Below, piece after piece: positions 19,766 to 30,620 of a stretch of DNA of 64,000 nt (the first letter of the stretch is position 1; each line of letters opens with the position of its first letter). The stretch covers positions 744,001-808,000 of the forward strand of contig NC_019815.1 of the NCBI RefSeq assembly GCF_000319225.1, in the 5' to 3' direction. A program made the position numbers and the translations under genes. The notes beneath the pieces are model-generated. The model was given only the letters and a program-made list of their open reading frames with translations. It was not told the DNA's origin and ran no database searches. The DNA is from Candidatus Kinetoplastibacterium crithidii (ex Angomonas deanei ATCC 30255). GTDB taxonomy: Bacteria > Pseudomonadota > Gammaproteobacteria > Burkholderiales > Burkholderiaceae_B.

Positions 19766-20506
19766 CTACTCATACCAATTCATCAAGCTAATAACAGCTG
19801 CTACTATTGTAATACCTGCAGTTTCTGTGCGTAATATTCTATTACCAAAATTAACGAATTTGATATCATGTATTTTTCTTGCTTGAGCACATTCTTCCTC
19901 AGTCCATCCTCCTTCAGGTCCTATCATTATAGATAATTTTTTTGTATTAATTTGTGTTTTTAAAACTTCTGTTAGATTTTGACTATGTATTGGATGACAA
20001 AATAAATGTGTTTGGTTTGATATTGATGCTAAGTATCGATCAAATGATATTGGGTTTTCTATAGCCATAAGTTGGTTGCGACCACATTGTGCACTAGCTG
20101 ATCTGATTATTTTTTCCCAATGTCTTATCTTGTTTTGTAATTTTTCATTGGTTAATTGAACTATACTTCTGTTTGTTTTTAATGGAATTATTTTCTGCAC
20201 TCCTAACTCAACGGCTTTTTCTATTATAAGATCCATTTTATTGTTAGTCGTTAAAGACTGTACAAGTGTAATCGACCCTTGAAGTTCTATTTCTTTAGAG
20301 TTGAATGATAATATTTTTGCATAAGCAGATTCTTTAACAAATGTTATTGTTGCATTATATTCTCCATTTTTTCCATTAAACAATATAATATCATCATTGT
20401 TTTGTAGTCTTAAGACTTGTTTAGCGTAATGTGTTATTTCCTTTGGTAATAACACATTTATATCTGGAGATAAATTACTTTCTAAGAAGAAACGAGGTCG
20501 ACGCAT
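19766..20506 (-). CDS. rsmE: 16S rRNA (uracil1498-N3)-methyltransferase
   Basis: SPOUT-class methyltransferase that modifies U1498 of 16S rRNA. The 246-residue product starts with RRPRFF as usual, has the EKAVELGVQKIIPL segment (about 113-126), the SAM-knot MIGPEGGWTEEE (about 192-203) and the C-terminal LGNRILRTETA-like sequence (here FGNRILRTETA). Length is normal. It lies upstream of queA by 88 bases and divergent from tkt. Confidence 0.95.
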   Translation of the reverse strand: MRRPRFFLESNLSPDINVLLPKEITHYAKQVLRLQNNDDIILFNGKNGEYNATITFVKESAYAKILSFNSKEIELQGSITLVQSLTTNNKMDLIIEKAVELGVQKIIPLKTNRSIVQLTNEKLQNKIRHWEKIIRSASAQCGRNQLMAIENPISFDRYLASISNQTHLFCHPIHSQNLTEVLKTQINTKKLSIMIGPEGGWTEEECAQARKIHDIKFVNFGNRILRTETAGITIVAAVISLMNWYE

Positions 20507-20635
20507 ATTTATTAATTTCTCATTAAGAATAAGATATTTTAATACAAACTTGCTAGTTTTTTAAAATATTTTGATAGATTTTGTAATAGTAATAGATATT
20601 TATTATAAGAATTTTATCTTTATCTTTTTTCTAAG

Positions 20636-20644
20636 TGTTAGAAT
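20636..20644 (+). promoter_or_regulatory. Possible extended -10 promoter of tkt
   Basis: TGTTAGAAT (TG-n-TAGAAT) sits 27 bases before the tkt start codon in the rsmE/tkt divergent spacer. It is the same form as the elements before stable RNA genes here. No convincing -35 box is seen. Confidence 0.35.
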
Positions 20645-20671
20645 TACAATTTATCAAATAATTTTTAATCA

Positions 20672-22750
20672 ATGAAATCAAAGAGCCTTTATATGAACAA
20701 AGACATATATAAATCTAAAATTGTTTTGGCTGATGCCATTCGTGTTCTAGCAATGGATGCAGTGCAGCAAGCTAACTCTGGGCATCCTGGTGCTCCTATG
20801 GGTATGGCAGAGATGGCACAGGCAATATGGAAAGATAATTTAAAACATAATCCAAATGATCCAGGATGGATTAATAGAGATCGTTTTGTTTTGTCAAATG
20901 GTCACAGTTCTATGTTGCTTTACGCTGTTTTGCATTTAACTGGCTATGATGTTTCAATGAACGATATTAGGAATTTTCGTCAGTTGCATTCTAAAACCCC
21001 TGGGCATCCTGAAGTTGGAATTACTCCAGGTATAGAAACAACAACAGGACCTCTTGGTCAGGGGTTAGCTAATGCTGTTGGTATGGCATTAGCAGAATCT
21101 TTATTAGCAGAAGAGTTTAATAAGCCAGGTTTTGATATCATAAATCACAATACATATGCAATGGTGGGAGATGGTTGCCTTATGGAAGGCATTTCTCATG
21201 AAGTTTGTTCTCTTGCTGGCACGTTAAAATTATCTAAACTAATAGTTTTATACGATGATAATGGTATTTCTATAGATGGAAATGTAAAACATTGGTTTAA
21301 TGACGATACTGCAGGACGATTCAGAGGATATGGTTGGAACGTTATTACAGATATAAATGGTCATGATGCTTCTGCTATAAATGCAGCTATAAAGTTAGCT
21401 CGCTCTCAATCTAAAAAACCAACAATAATTATTTGCAAAACTACCATTGGCAAAGGTTCGCCAAATATGGCAGGTACTCATAATGTGCATGGATCTCCTT
21501 TAGGTAAGGATGAGATATTAGCATCTAGAGAATTTCTTGGATGGCCTCATGATCCATTCGTGATTCCTCAAGAAATGTATGATGCTTGGGATGCTAGGGA
21601 ATCTGGGGAGAAGGCGCAAGCAATATGGAAATCTAAATTTGATTCTTATGCAATTGAATATCCAAGTTTTGCTCATGAACTTAAACGTAGAATGAACGGT
21701 GAGTTACCATGTAATTTTGATGAGTTTGTTCAAAACTTTATAAAAACAACAGTTAAAAAAGCAGAAACCTTAGCTACAAGAAAAGCTTCTCAACTTGCAA
21801 TTGCAGAGATAGCTAATACATTGCCTGAATTTTTAGGAGGTTCTGCTGATTTGACAGGTTCTAACTATACAGATTGGAAAGGAGTTGCTCCTGTTAGAGC
21901 TGCTAATGATAAAGGGATATCATTTGGAAGACATATTAATTACGGTGTTCGTGAATTCGGTATGGCTGCAATTATGAATGGTATTGCATTGCATGGAGGC
22001 TACTTGCCTTTTGGCGGAACATTTTTAACTTTCTCAGATTATTCTCGTAATGCAATTCGTATGGCTGCCTTAATGAAACAAAGGGTTATACATGTATTCA
22101 CGCATGATTCTATAGGATTAGGAGAAGATGGTCCCACTCATCAGTCTATTGAACATGTGGCTAGTTTACGTCTGATTCCAAATTTATCAGTATGGAGGCC
22201 TTGTGATACTGTAGAAACTGTAGTTGCTTGGGAATATGCAATTAAGAGGCCAGTCAGTGTTGGTATGGATGTTAGAGATGGTGGTCCTACGGCATTATTG
22301 CTTTCCAGGCAAAACCTTCCTTTTGTCGAACGTGATTCTTCTACAATTAACTCTATAGAAAAGGGCGGTTATATCCTAAAAGATGTTGACAATGCACAAG
22401 CAATAATTATTGCTACAGGTTCAGAAATTGCTATAGCTTTGGATGCCCAAAATAAATTAAATGAATTAGGTATTGGGGTTAGGATAGTTTCTATGCCTAG
22501 CACCGATGTTTTTGATAAACAAGATAATAGTTGGAAAGAAAAAGTTTTGCCAGGCAATCTTCCAAAGATTGCAATAGAAGCTGGTGTAACTTCCGGATGG
22601 TATAAGTATGTTGGCTTAGATGGTTTGGTTTTAGGTATAGATCGTTATGGAGAATCAGCTCCAGCCGGAGAGTTATTTAAATTTTTTGGATTGACATCAG
22701 ATAATGTTGTTTCGTCAGTGAAAAAGATTTTGTCATTGAAAGGGGTTTAG
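20672..22750 (+). CDS. tkt: Transketolase
   Basis: Thiamine-diphosphate enzyme of the non-oxidative pentose phosphate pathway. The 692-residue product has the N-terminal [13 protein letters not shown] motif (about 33-45), the ThDP/Mg motif beginning [14 protein letters not shown] (about 164-177), the pyrimidine-domain motif with [19 protein letters not shown] (about 428-446) and the [16 protein letters not shown] stretch. The second Met (20693) is a possible start. It precedes gap by two bases and, with tal at 41.7-42.7 kb, gives a full non-oxidative branch. Confidence 0.97.
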   Translation: MKSKSLYMNKDIYKSKIVLADAIRVLAMDAVQQANSGHPGAPMGMAEMAQAIWKDNLKHNPNDPGWINRDRFVLSNGHSSMLLYAVLHLTGYDVSMNDIRNFRQLHSKTPGHPEVGITPGIETTTGPLGQGLANAVGMALAESLLAEEFNKPGFDIINHNTYAMVGDGCLMEGISHEVCSLAGTLKLSKLIVLYDDNGISIDGNVKHWFNDDTAGRFRGYGWNVITDINGHDASAINAAIKLARSQSKKPTIIICKTTIGKGSPNMAGTHNVHGSPLGKDEILASREFLGWPHDPFVIPQEMYDAWDARESGEKAQAIWKSKFDSYAIEYPSFAHELKRRMNGELPCNFDEFVQNFIKTTVKKAETLATRKASQLAIAEIANTLPEFLGGSADLTGSNYTDWKGVAPVRAANDKGISFGRHINYGVREFGMAAIMNGIALHGGYLPFGGTFLTFSDYSRNAIRMAALMKQRVIHVFTHDSIGLGEDGPTHQSIEHVASLRLIPNLSVWRPCDTVETVVAWEYAIKRPVSVGMDVRDGGPTALLLSRQNLPFVERDSSTINSIEKGGYILKDVDNAQAIIIATGSEIAIALDAQNKLNELGIGVRIVSMPSTDVFDKQDNSWKEKVLPGNLPKIAIEAGVTSGWYKYVGLDGLVLGIDRYGESAPAGELFKFFGLTSDNVVSSVKKILSLKGV

Positions 22751-22752
22751 TT

Positions 22753-23763
22753 ATGTCTATCAGAGTGGCTATTAATGGTTATGGGCGAATAGGTCGGAAT
22801 ATTTTAAGAGCTCATTATGAAGGTGGAAAAAAACATGATATAGAAATTGTTGCTATAAATGATATGGGCAATGTGGAGTCTAGTGCTCATTTAACAAGAT
22901 TTGATACTGCCCATGGAAGATTTACAGGTACAGTTTCTGTAGAAAAAGATTGTATGATAGTTAATGGTGACAGAATTAGAATGTTTTCTAATAGGAATCC
23001 AGAAGAATTGCCTTGGAGAGATTTAGGTATTGATGTTGTTATGGAGTGCACTGGTATTTTTACATCTAAATCGAAGGCTATGGTGCATATTAATAATGGA
23101 GCTAAGAAAGTTGTGATATCTGCTCCAGGTGGTAGTGATGTAGATGCAACTATTGTTTTTGGAGTTAATGATAATTTACTGAAATCTAATCATACAATTA
23201 TTTCTAATGCTTCTTGTACTACAAATTGTTTGGTGCCTTTAGTTAAACCTCTTCATGATTCTATTGGTATAGAAACAGGTCTTATGACCACAGTGCACTC
23301 ATATACCAATGATCAAGTTTTAACAGATGTTTCGCATAATGATTTGCGTAGGGCAAGATCTGCAACCATGAATATGATTCCAACAAAAACTGGAGCAGCT
23401 GCTGCAGTTGGTTTGGTACTTCCTGATTTAAAAGGCAAGTTAGATGGATATTCAATAAGAGTCCCAACTATTAATGTTTCATTGGTAGATTTATCTTTTG
23501 TTGCAAAAAGGAGTACTTCTGTTGATGAGGTAAATGAAACAATTAGATTGGCCTCTGAAGGTTATCTAAAGGGTGTTTTAGAATTTAATCAAGATTTGTT
23601 AGTTTCTAGTGATTACAATCACAATCCTGCATCAAGCATTTTTGATTCTACCTTGACAAAGGTATCTGGAAGACTTGTTAAAGTATTTTCATGGTATGAC
23701 AATGAATGGGGGTTCTCCAATAGAATGCTAGATACTACGATTGCGTTAATGTTTGCCAAGTAG
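22753..23763 (+). CDS. gap: Glyceraldehyde-3-phosphate dehydrogenase
   Basis: Oxidises glyceraldehyde-3-phosphate to 1,3-bisphosphoglycerate with NAD(P)+. The 336-residue product has the N-terminal NAD motif [10 protein letters not shown] (about 7-16), the catalytic NASCTTNC with nucleophile Cys near residue 155, and the C-terminal [11 protein letters not shown]. Two bases separate it from tkt, so the pair is surely one transcript. A strong hairpin (23779-23830) lies between it and pgk. Confidence 0.98.
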   Translation: MSIRVAINGYGRIGRNILRAHYEGGKKHDIEIVAINDMGNVESSAHLTRFDTAHGRFTGTVSVEKDCMIVNGDRIRMFSNRNPEELPWRDLGIDVVMECTGIFTSKSKAMVHINNGAKKVVISAPGGSDVDATIVFGVNDNLLKSNHTIISNASCTTNCLVPLVKPLHDSIGIETGLMTTVHSYTNDQVLTDVSHNDLRRARSATMNMIPTKTGAAAAVGLVLPDLKGKLDGYSIRVPTINVSLVDLSFVAKRSTSVDEVNETIRLASEGYLKGVLEFNQDLLVSSDYNHNPASSIFDSTLTKVSGRLVKVFSWYDNEWGFSNRMLDTTIALMFAK

Positions 23764-23778
23764 TTCTATTTTTATTTT

Positions 23779-23830
23779 ATGGGCATATTTAGAGTGTAGA
23801 GTCTATTATAACAACTCTTGGTATGCCCAT
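23779..23830 (+). promoter_or_regulatory. Intercistronic hairpin between gap and pgk
   Basis: ATGGGCATA pairs perfectly with TATGCCCAT (9 bp); after a 3x3 internal loop the stem continues with AGAGT/ACTCT (5 bp) and an 18-base apical loop. Only TTATTATG follows, so it is not a classic terminator. It could be a processing site, an mRNA-stabilising structure, or an attenuator within the tkt-gap-pgk run. Confidence 0.5.
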
Positions 23831-23863
23831 TTATTATGTTTAGGTTATCAAGGAGATTTTTAG

Positions 23864-25060
23864 ATGACCAAAGTAAAAACTCTAAGAGAGTTATCAAAAT
23901 CAGGTTTTTTGCTAAATAAAAAGGTTTTTATTAGGGCCGATTTGAATGTGCCTTTTGATAATGAAGGTCATATCACAGAAGATACTAGGATAAGAGCTTC
24001 AGTGCCAGGAATTAGAATGGCTTTGGATGCTGGTGCTGCTGTAATGGTTACGTCTCACTTAGGTCGTCCTAAGGAGGGTATATTTACTAAACAAGATTCT
24101 TTGGTAAGGGTTGCTCAACGGTTATCAGAAATTTTAGGTATGCAAATCGAGCTAATTAAAGATTGGGTTGATGGTGTTAAGGTTGCCCCTGGTCAGGTTG
24201 TTTTGCTAGAAAACTGCCGTGTAAATGTTGGTGAAAAAAATAATGATGAGGATCTATCACGTAAAATGGCAGCCTTATGTGATGTTTATGTAAATGATGC
24301 TTTTGGAACAGCTCACAGGATTGAAGCTAGTACTTATGGTATTGCTAAATTTGCTCCTGTGGCTTGTGCTGGTCCTTTATTAGAACAAGAATTACATGCT
24401 CTTGGAAAAGTATTTGAACAACCTAAAAAGCCATTAGTTGCTATTGTAGGAGGATCAAAAGTATCTACAAAATTATCTGTTTTAAGATTCTTATCTCAAA
24501 AAGTGGATTATTTGATTGTTGGTGGTGGAATAGCTAATACTTTTATGATGGCGACAGGATTGCCTATTGGAAAATCTTTAGTGGAGCCTGGTGAGTTAGA
24601 AAATGCTAATATTATAATTAATAGTATGAGGAATAGAGGTGCTGATGTTCCAATACCAGTGGATGTAGTATGTGCCAAATCTTTTAGTTCCGAATCTTTA
24701 GGCGTTTTAAAAAAGTCAGAAGATGTATCCGAAGATGATATGATTTTAGATATAGGACCGGAAACATCTGAGATGTTTGGTTCTATTTTGGAAAGAGCTG
24801 GCACTATAGTTTGGAATGGACCAGTTGGTGTTTTTGAATTTAAGAGTTTTGCTAGTGGTACAGAATTTATATCTAAAAAAATAGCAAAAACTAATGCCTT
24901 CTCAGTCGCTGGAGGAGGAGATACTTTGGCAGCTATAGATAAATTTGGTGTTCTTAATGAAATTGATTATATTTCAACGGGTGGTGGAGCTTTCTTAGAA
25001 TTTTTAGAGGGCAAGAAGTTACCTGCTGTATCTATATTAGAAGAACGAGCCAATGACTAG
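23864..25060 (+). CDS. pgk: Phosphoglycerate kinase
   Basis: Transfers phosphate between 1,3-bisphosphoglycerate and ADP. The 398-residue product has the substrate motif [11 protein letters not shown] (about 22-32), [23 protein letters not shown] (about 193-205) and the C-terminal [12 protein letters not shown] nucleotide motif. A good AAGGAG-type site precedes the ATG. Its stop codon overlaps that of the convergent pit gene by four bases. In free-living relatives pyruvate kinase follows here; it is absent. Confidence 0.97.
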   Translation: MTKVKTLRELSKSGFLLNKKVFIRADLNVPFDNEGHITEDTRIRASVPGIRMALDAGAAVMVTSHLGRPKEGIFTKQDSLVRVAQRLSEILGMQIELIKDWVDGVKVAPGQVVLLENCRVNVGEKNNDEDLSRKMAALCDVYVNDAFGTAHRIEASTYGIAKFAPVACAGPLLEQELHALGKVFEQPKKPLVAIVGGSKVSTKLSVLRFLSQKVDYLIVGGGIANTFMMATGLPIGKSLVEPGELENANIIINSMRNRGADVPIPVDVVCAKSFSSESLGVLKKSEDVSEDDMILDIGPETSEMFGSILERAGTIVWNGPVGVFEFKSFASGTEFISKKIAKTNAFSVAGGGDTLAAIDKFGVLNEIDYISTGGGAFLEFLEGKKLPAVSILEERAND

Positions 25061-26544
25061 AGTTTTGTTGCAAATATACCAAGTAAAAATAAAATAGCAG
25101 ATAAAGAAATTGCTGCTGGCAAAGTGAGAATCCATGCCAGCAGTATTTGTTTGACAGTGTTTTTTTGCAGAGTAACTTTATTAGCAACTATTGTCCCAGC
25201 TATTCCTGATGATAGTACGTGTGTGGTTGAAACTGGTAGATTTAATAAATTGGCTGCTCCTATTGCCAAAACCGCTGTAACTTGAGCAGAAGCTCCTTGA
25301 GCATAAGTCATTCCTTGAGTGCCTATCCTTTCTCCAACTGTCATTACAACTCTTTTCCATCCTATCATTGTCCCACATCCAAGAGCTGTTGCTACAGCAA
25401 TGACAACCCATAATGGTGCATATTCGATTGTTGATGTTATGTCAGATCTCAGTCTTTCTAAATCTTCTGCTTCAGATGTTGGCAGTTTTTGTTCTCTCAT
25501 AATATTTTTAGCTATGTCATCAAGACAAAGTAAGTTTTTTCTAGTGTCTATTCTTTGTTTAACAGATAAAAGTTCATATTTAGATAGATTTTTTAGAGTT
25601 ATATCAATTTCATTTATGGTTATTTTTGTCATTTCTGGATTACAACTTAATTGTGTAGTTATATCAGTATTGATAACCTGTTTATTTATGTCTAGATATT
25701 TATTGATATAACTATAATTTCTATTGTAAAAGTCATTTAGGTGAAGAGTTGCGTTTCTTGTTCTATCTATTTGATATGATGTGCTATTTAAGTTTAAAGC
25801 ATAATTTGCTGGAACTATGCCTATTAATACCAACATTACTAATCCTATTCCTTTCTGCCCATCGTTTGACCCATGTGCAAAGCTAACTCCCATAGCAGAT
25901 ATAACAAGTATCAAACGATTCCAGAATGGAGGGTGTTTCTTAGCTTCTAAAAGCCGTCTTTGCTTAGGAGTATAATGCATATTTGAATTTGGTCTCCAGC
26001 TTTTTAACAGAAAAAATATCCATCCTGCTAATATAAATCCTATGATTGGGGATACTATCATGGATAACCCTACATCTATAGCTTTGGCCCAATTGACCCC
26101 ATCCTGTATTGGTATGCTATTTTCCCATGCATTTGCTAATCCAACACCTAGTATTGATCCAATAAGAGTATGAGAACTAGAGGCTGGTATGCCAAAAAAC
26201 CATGTTCCAAGATTCCAGATTATCGCTGCAGATACCATAGAAAAAATCATTATTAGACCGCGTGTACTGTTTACGTTTAATAATAATTCTACAGGGAGTA
26301 AGTGTACTATGGTGTAGACTATTCCTACACCACCAGTCAGGACTCCTAAAAAGTTGAATATTCCTGCAAGTAGAACTGCTAGTCTAGGAGGCATGGCCTT
26401 TGTATATATTACTGTAGCAACAGCATTTGCTGTGTCATGAAATCCATTTATAAATTCATAAATGAGCACGAATGCTAGAGCCATAATAAGGCCAAAACAA
26501 ACCCAAACACTTAAACCAGAGAATATATTTAGCATAGTTGGCAA
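25057..26544 (-). CDS. pit: Inorganic phosphate transporter, PiT family
   Basis: Low-affinity, proton-coupled metal-phosphate symporter of the inner membrane. The 495-residue product has the two inverted PiT signatures, [21 protein letters not shown] near the N-terminus (about 33-53) and the [15 protein letters not shown] region (about 224-238). About ten membrane helices are arranged in two halves around a long hydrophilic loop (about 250-370), as in PitA. Convergent with pgk with a four-base stop overlap. It sits where pyk lies in related genomes. Confidence 0.93.
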   Translation of the reverse strand: MPTMLNIFSGLSVWVCFGLIMALAFVLIYEFINGFHDTANAVATVIYTKAMPPRLAVLLAGIFNFLGVLTGGVGIVYTIVHLLPVELLLNVNSTRGLIMIFSMVSAAIIWNLGTWFFGIPASSSHTLIGSILGVGLANAWENSIPIQDGVNWAKAIDVGLSMIVSPIIGFILAGWIFFLLKSWRPNSNMHYTPKQRRLLEAKKHPPFWNRLILVISAMGVSFAHGSNDGQKGIGLVMLVLIGIVPANYALNLNSTSYQIDRTRNATLHLNDFYNRNYSYINKYLDINKQVINTDITTQLSCNPEMTKITINEIDITLKNLSKYELLSVKQRIDTRKNLLCLDDIAKNIMREQKLPTSEAEDLERLRSDITSTIEYAPLWVVIAVATALGCGTMIGWKRVVMTVGERIGTQGMTYAQGASAQVTAVLAIGAANLLNLPVSTTHVLSSGIAGTIVANKVTLQKNTVKQILLAWILTLPAAISLSAILFLLGIFATKL

Positions 26545-26854
26545 TATTTTAAAATTGGCATTTTAAATTTTATTTATAAATAAAGATAACAGACTATTCA
26601 TTATAATACATAATACATAATATAAAGTTATGGTAATGAATATATAAATCTTACTAATCTAGGAATTTAGAGTACAAAACCATACTAAGCTTGATTAGTA
26701 TGAAACAAATTATGTTTTTTTTAAAGAATTAAATAAAGTTTTTCAACTAAAATAATTTTACTCTATAAAAGTGGTAATATTAATATTAAAAATAATATTT
26801 TAAAATACATATTTCATATATGTTTGATTTGATCTTATTGGGAGTTAGCTCTTT
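26545..26854. other. Non-coding 310-base spacer between divergent pit and fba
   Basis: This is the longest spacer in the window. It has no open frame of note and is very AT-rich, with TAATATTAATATT-like runs near 26775-26805. It must hold the promoters of both divergent genes. TATAAA at 26764-26769 with TTCAAC at 26742-26747 (16-base gap) is a weak promoter candidate for fba. A perfect inverted repeat at 26681-26702 is listed separately. Confidence 0.6.
26681..26702. repeat. Perfect 8-bp inverted repeat in the pit/fba spacer
   Basis: CATACTAA and TTAGTATG flank the 6-base centre GCTTGA. The repeat is about midway between two divergent genes, where no transcript should end, so an operator or a hairpin in a 5' leader is more likely than a terminator. 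In such AT-rich DNA a chance repeat cannot be ruled out. Confidence 0.45.
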
Positions 26855-27907
26855 ATGTCTTTGGTATCTATGCGTCAATTGCTTGATCATGCAGCGGAAA
26901 ATTGTTATGGCATTCCAGCCTTCAACGTTAACAATTTAGAACAAGTACAGGCTATTATGGAAGCTGCTCATGAAACTAATAGTCCAGTAATAATGCAAGC
27001 TTCTGCTGGGGCAAGAAAGTATGCAGGAGAATGTTTTCTGAAAAATCTTATAAAGGCAGCAGTTGAGTCTTACCCTCACATACCTGTGGTGATGCATCAA
27101 GATCATGGTCAGTCTCCTAGTATATGTGAGAGCGCTATAAGCATGGGTTTTTCTAGTGTTATGATGGATGGTTCTCTTAGGGAAGATGGTAAAACAGTTG
27201 CTGATTATGACTACAATGTTAAGGTTACAAAAAAAGTTGTAGAGATATCACATAAAAAAGGTGTTACTGTCGAGGGAGAGTTAGGATGTTTAGGATCATT
27301 AGAAACATTAGAAGGTGATAAAGAGGATGGTCATGGAGCAGATGGCAAATTAACTGTTGAACAATTATTGACAGACCCTAATCAAGCTGTTGATTTTGTA
27401 GCTAGAACTCAAATTGATGCTTTGGCTATTGCAATAGGTACTAGTCATGGTGCTTATAAATTTACAAGAAAACCTACTGGAGATATTTTATCTATTAAAA
27501 GAATAAAGGAAATACACTCAAGATTACCTAATACACATTTAGTTATGCATGGTAGTTCTAGTGTTCCACAAGATCTCTTGGCAGAAATAAGACAGTTTGG
27601 TGGTGATATAAAGGAGACATATGGTGTGCCTGTAGAGGAAATACAGGAGGCCATAAAATATGGTGTTCGAAAAGTTAATATAGATACTGATATTAGGTTA
27701 GCTATGACTGCAGCCATACGGAGATTTTTTATAGAGAATCCAAGTAAGTTTGATCCTCGTGAATATTTGAAACCTGCTCGTTTTGCCGCTAAAGAAATAT
27801 GTACCAAAAGATATTTACAATTTGGATCAGCAGGTTATGCTGATAAAATAACTCCTATAAGTTTGGATAAAATGGCTAGGCGTTATATAAATAGAGATTT
27901 CAATTAA
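26855..27907 (+). CDS. fba: Fructose-bisphosphate aldolase, class II
   Basis: Zn-dependent aldolase interconverting fructose-1,6-bisphosphate with DHAP and G3P. The 350-residue product has the zinc/catalytic motif [11 protein letters not shown] (about 78-88), VEGELGCLG (about 137-145), [12 protein letters not shown] (about 189-200) and the C-terminal [18 protein letters not shown], all of the CbbA-like class IIB type found in beta-proteobacteria. The ATG at 26855 is preceded by GGGAG about 10 bases upstream. It heads fba-purC-purE-purK-sua5. Confidence 0.97.
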   Translation: MSLVSMRQLLDHAAENCYGIPAFNVNNLEQVQAIMEAAHETNSPVIMQASAGARKYAGECFLKNLIKAAVESYPHIPVVMHQDHGQSPSICESAISMGFSSVMMDGSLREDGKTVADYDYNVKVTKKVVEISHKKGVTVEGELGCLGSLETLEGDKEDGHGADGKLTVEQLLTDPNQAVDFVARTQIDALAIAIGTSHGAYKFTRKPTGDILSIKRIKEIHSRLPNTHLVMHGSSSVPQDLLAEIRQFGGDIKETYGVPVEEIQEAIKYGVRKVNIDTDIRLAMTAAIRRFFIENPSKFDPREYLKPARFAAKEICTKRYLQFGSAGYADKITPISLDKMARRYINRDFN

Positions 27908-27943
27908 TAAGTTTAGTGAGTTTTTTTATTAGAGAGGTTCATT

Positions 27944-28822
27944 ATGAATGCATTATTGCAATCTGGTATAAAATCATTACCATTAATTTCTAGAGGTAAG
28001 GTACGTGATATTTATGCTGTTGATGATGATAAATTATTAATTGTTGTAACTGATAGAATTTCTGCTTTTGATGTTATTTTGGATGATCCTATTCCTGGTA
28101 AGGGTTTAGTATTAAATAAAATGACGGAATTTTGGCTTAATAAACTACAGCATATAGTACCTAATCACTCTACTGGAATTGCTCCTGAAACTGTAGTTTC
28201 AGTTGATGAGATAGAATTCGTTAAAGATAGGGCAGTAGTAGTAAAAAGATTGAAGCCAATAATGATTGAGGCTGTTGTTAGAGGTTATCTGATTGGTTCT
28301 GGTTGGCAAGAATATCAAAAAACAGGGTCTGTATGCGGAATTAAACTACCAGGTGCTTTAAATAAGGCAAGTAAACTTGAGGAAGTTATTTTTACTCCTG
28401 CTGCAAAAGCTGAGCAAGGCTCACACGATGAGAATGTTAGCTTTAGCTATGTTAAAAGTTTGGTTGGCAACGACTTAGCTAATAAAATTAAAGATATCAG
28501 CATTCAGTTGTACCAAGAAGCTTATGGATTTGCAATAGCTAGAGGCATCATCATTGCTGATACTAAGTTTGAATTTGGCTTGGATCAAAATGGTGTTTTG
28601 TATTTGATGGATGAAGTATTAACTCCAGATTCTTCTCGTTTTTGGCCTCTTGATAGTTATGAGGAAGGATCAAGTCCAGTTTCATTTGACAAGCAATTTG
28701 TAAGAGATTGGCTGGAGTTACAAAACTGGAATAAAACTGCCCCTGCTCCTAAGCTTCCAAAGGATGTTATTCAGAAGACTTCAGATAAATATTATGAAGC
28801 TCTTGATAGATTTACAAGTTAA
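27944..28822 (+). CDS. purC: Phosphoribosylaminoimidazole-succinocarboxamide synthase
   Basis: SAICAR synthase: joins CAIR and aspartate with ATP in purine synthesis. The 292-residue product has the N-terminal [11 protein letters not shown] motif (about 18-28), [12 protein letters not shown] (about 35-46), [13 protein letters not shown] and [11 protein letters not shown] with [14 protein letters not shown]. It is of the longer bacterial/yeast-like type typical of beta-proteobacteria. GAGAGG precedes the ATG. purE follows after 33 bases. Confidence 0.97.
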   Translation: MNALLQSGIKSLPLISRGKVRDIYAVDDDKLLIVVTDRISAFDVILDDPIPGKGLVLNKMTEFWLNKLQHIVPNHSTGIAPETVVSVDEIEFVKDRAVVVKRLKPIMIEAVVRGYLIGSGWQEYQKTGSVCGIKLPGALNKASKLEEVIFTPAAKAEQGSHDENVSFSYVKSLVGNDLANKIKDISIQLYQEAYGFAIARGIIIADTKFEFGLDQNGVLYLMDEVLTPDSSRFWPLDSYEEGSSPVSFDKQFVRDWLELQNWNKTAPAPKLPKDVIQKTSDKYYEALDRFTS

Positions 28823-28855
28823 ATAAATTTTGGTTTTATTTTATCGAGATACTTT

Positions 28856-29353
28856 ATGCAAAAATCAAATGTTCCTATTGTTGGATTGGTTATGGGTTCA
28901 TCAAGTGATTGGGATATTATGAAACAATCAGCGAGAATCTTGGATGAGTTTAATTTGTTTTATGAGGCTAAAGTAGTTTCTGCTCATAGAATGCCTAAGG
29001 AAATGGTAGATTATGCGGTCTCTGCGTCTAGTAGAGGGTTGCAAGGAATAATTGCTGGTGCTGGTGGGGCAGCTCATTTGCCTGGAATGATTGCTTCTTT
29101 AACAGAGTTGCCTGTTTTTGGTGTCCCTATACCATCTAAGTATCTATTAGGAGAAGATTCGTTGCTATCGATTGTTCAGATGCCCAAAGGTATTCCAGTA
29201 GCTACATTTGCTATTGGAGAGGCAGGAGCTATAAATGCTTCATTACATTTGATAGCAAACTTATCTGTTCATGATGGAGCATTAAGGAATCAACTGAAAG
29301 AATATCGGCAACATCAAAATGAATTGGCATGTAGTATGAAACTCCCTTTCTAA
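28856..29353 (+). CDS. purE: N5-carboxyaminoimidazole ribonucleotide mutase
   Basis: Converts N5-CAIR, made by PurK, to CAIR, the PurC substrate. The 165-residue product has the GSSSDWDIM motif (about 14-22), VSAHRMPKEM (about 41-50) and GAGGAAHLPGMIAS, as in class I PurE. It lies between its pathway neighbours purC and purK. Confidence 0.97.
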   Translation: MQKSNVPIVGLVMGSSSDWDIMKQSARILDEFNLFYEAKVVSAHRMPKEMVDYAVSASSRGLQGIIAGAGGAAHLPGMIASLTELPVFGVPIPSKYLLGEDSLLSIVQMPKGIPVATFAIGEAGAINASLHLIANLSVHDGALRNQLKEYRQHQNELACSMKLPF

Positions 29354-29395
29354 ATTGTTCAAATATTTGTAAATTATTTTTAGGAATAATGTGAT

Positions 29396-30589
29396 ATGTC
29401 TTTATTTGATTCTATTAGTTTTATTAAGCCTGGTTCATGGCTTGGTTTGTTGGGTGGTGGTCAATTGGGGAAAATGTTTTGTAATTCAGCACAACAGCTG
29501 GGTTACAAAGTAGTGGTCATTGATCCTAGCAATGATAATCCTGCATCTGCTGTGGCTGATTTACATTTACAGTCATCTTATGATGATGAAGATGTCCTTA
29601 ATCATTTTTCATCTATATGTAAATCTGTGACTGTAGAGTTCGAAAATATACCAGTTCATAGTTTGAGTTTTTTAGCGAAAAAAAAAGTTAGAGTTTGCCC
29701 ATCATACGAATCAATTGCTATTGCTCAAAATCGTATACTAGAGAAGGAGTTTATAAGTTCCTTAGGTATTGATTTAGCTCCATATGCAGTTTTATATGAT
29801 TATGAAGATTGCATTAATATAAGTGAGAATTTATTTCCAGGCATTTTGAAAGTTGCTCAATTGGGATATGACGGAAAAGGTCAAATTAGAGTTAAAGATA
29901 AGGGGCAGTTAATAAAAGCTTTTGATGATTTAGGTAAAGTTCCATCAGTTTTTGAGAAGATGTTACCTTTAGACCAAGAGTTATCTATTGTTGTTGCTAG
30001 AGGTTTTAATGGCAAAACTCAGGAGTTCCCTCCATCTATTAATTTTCATAGCTCAGGTATTCTCTCTAGTTCTATAATTACTAGTTCTAATCATGAAATA
30101 TACAGTAATATTGATATTTCTAGAGTTAGCTTTATTGCAAAAAAAATTATTGATTCATTAAAATATACTGGAGTGCTGTGTATTGAGTTTTTTATTGTTG
30201 GCAATAGAATTATAGTTAATGAAATAGCTCCTAGACCTCATAATAGTGGACATTATTCTATAGAAGCTTGTATTACCAGTCAATTTGAACAGCAAGTTAG
30301 AGCAATGGTTGGGTTGCCATTGGGAGATACGTCATTAATGTCTTCTGCTATTATGATTAATTTATTGGGAGACGTGTGGTTTGATAAGTCAAGTGGATTG
30401 CAAAGAGAGCCAAATTGGGTGCAGGCGTTAGATATCTTAGGAGCTAAGTTGCATTTATATGGTAAAAATGAGGCAAGAATAGGTCGCAAGATGGGTCATA
30501 TTACATTGTTGGGTAATGATGTATATGAGTTGAATAAAAGAGCTTATGATCTATGTTCGATAATAGGAATAGATTATGAAAGTGTTTAG
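29396..30589 (+). CDS. purK: N5-carboxyaminoimidazole ribonucleotide synthase
   Basis: ATP-grasp enzyme that carboxylates AIR with bicarbonate. The 397-residue product has the N-terminal GLLGGGQLGKMF motif (about 17-28), the ATP-grasp KVAQLGYDGKGQIRV (about 152-166) and the metal-binding NEIAPRPHNSGHYSIEA (about 276-292). Full length. It completes the purC-purE-purK route from AIR to SAICAR. sua5 begins 31 bases downstream. Confidence 0.96.
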   Translation: MSLFDSISFIKPGSWLGLLGGGQLGKMFCNSAQQLGYKVVVIDPSNDNPASAVADLHLQSSYDDEDVLNHFSSICKSVTVEFENIPVHSLSFLAKKKVRVCPSYESIAIAQNRILEKEFISSLGIDLAPYAVLYDYEDCINISENLFPGILKVAQLGYDGKGQIRVKDKGQLIKAFDDLGKVPSVFEKMLPLDQELSIVVARGFNGKTQEFPPSINFHSSGILSSSIITSSNHEIYSNIDISRVSFIAKKIIDSLKYTGVLCIEFFIVGNRIIVNEIAPRPHNSGHYSIEACITSQFEQQVRAMVGLPLGDTSLMSSAIMINLLGDVWFDKSSGLQREPNWVQALDILGAKLHLYGKNEARIGRKMGHITLLGNDVYELNKRAYDLCSIIGIDYESV

Positions 30590-30620
30590 TCAAAAAGTTG
30601 GTAGAATGGACGGATAAAAA

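Noticed and set aside
25319-25711. 130-codon plus-strand open frame inside pit
   Set aside because: Antisense to the conserved phosphate transporter, with no family match by eye.
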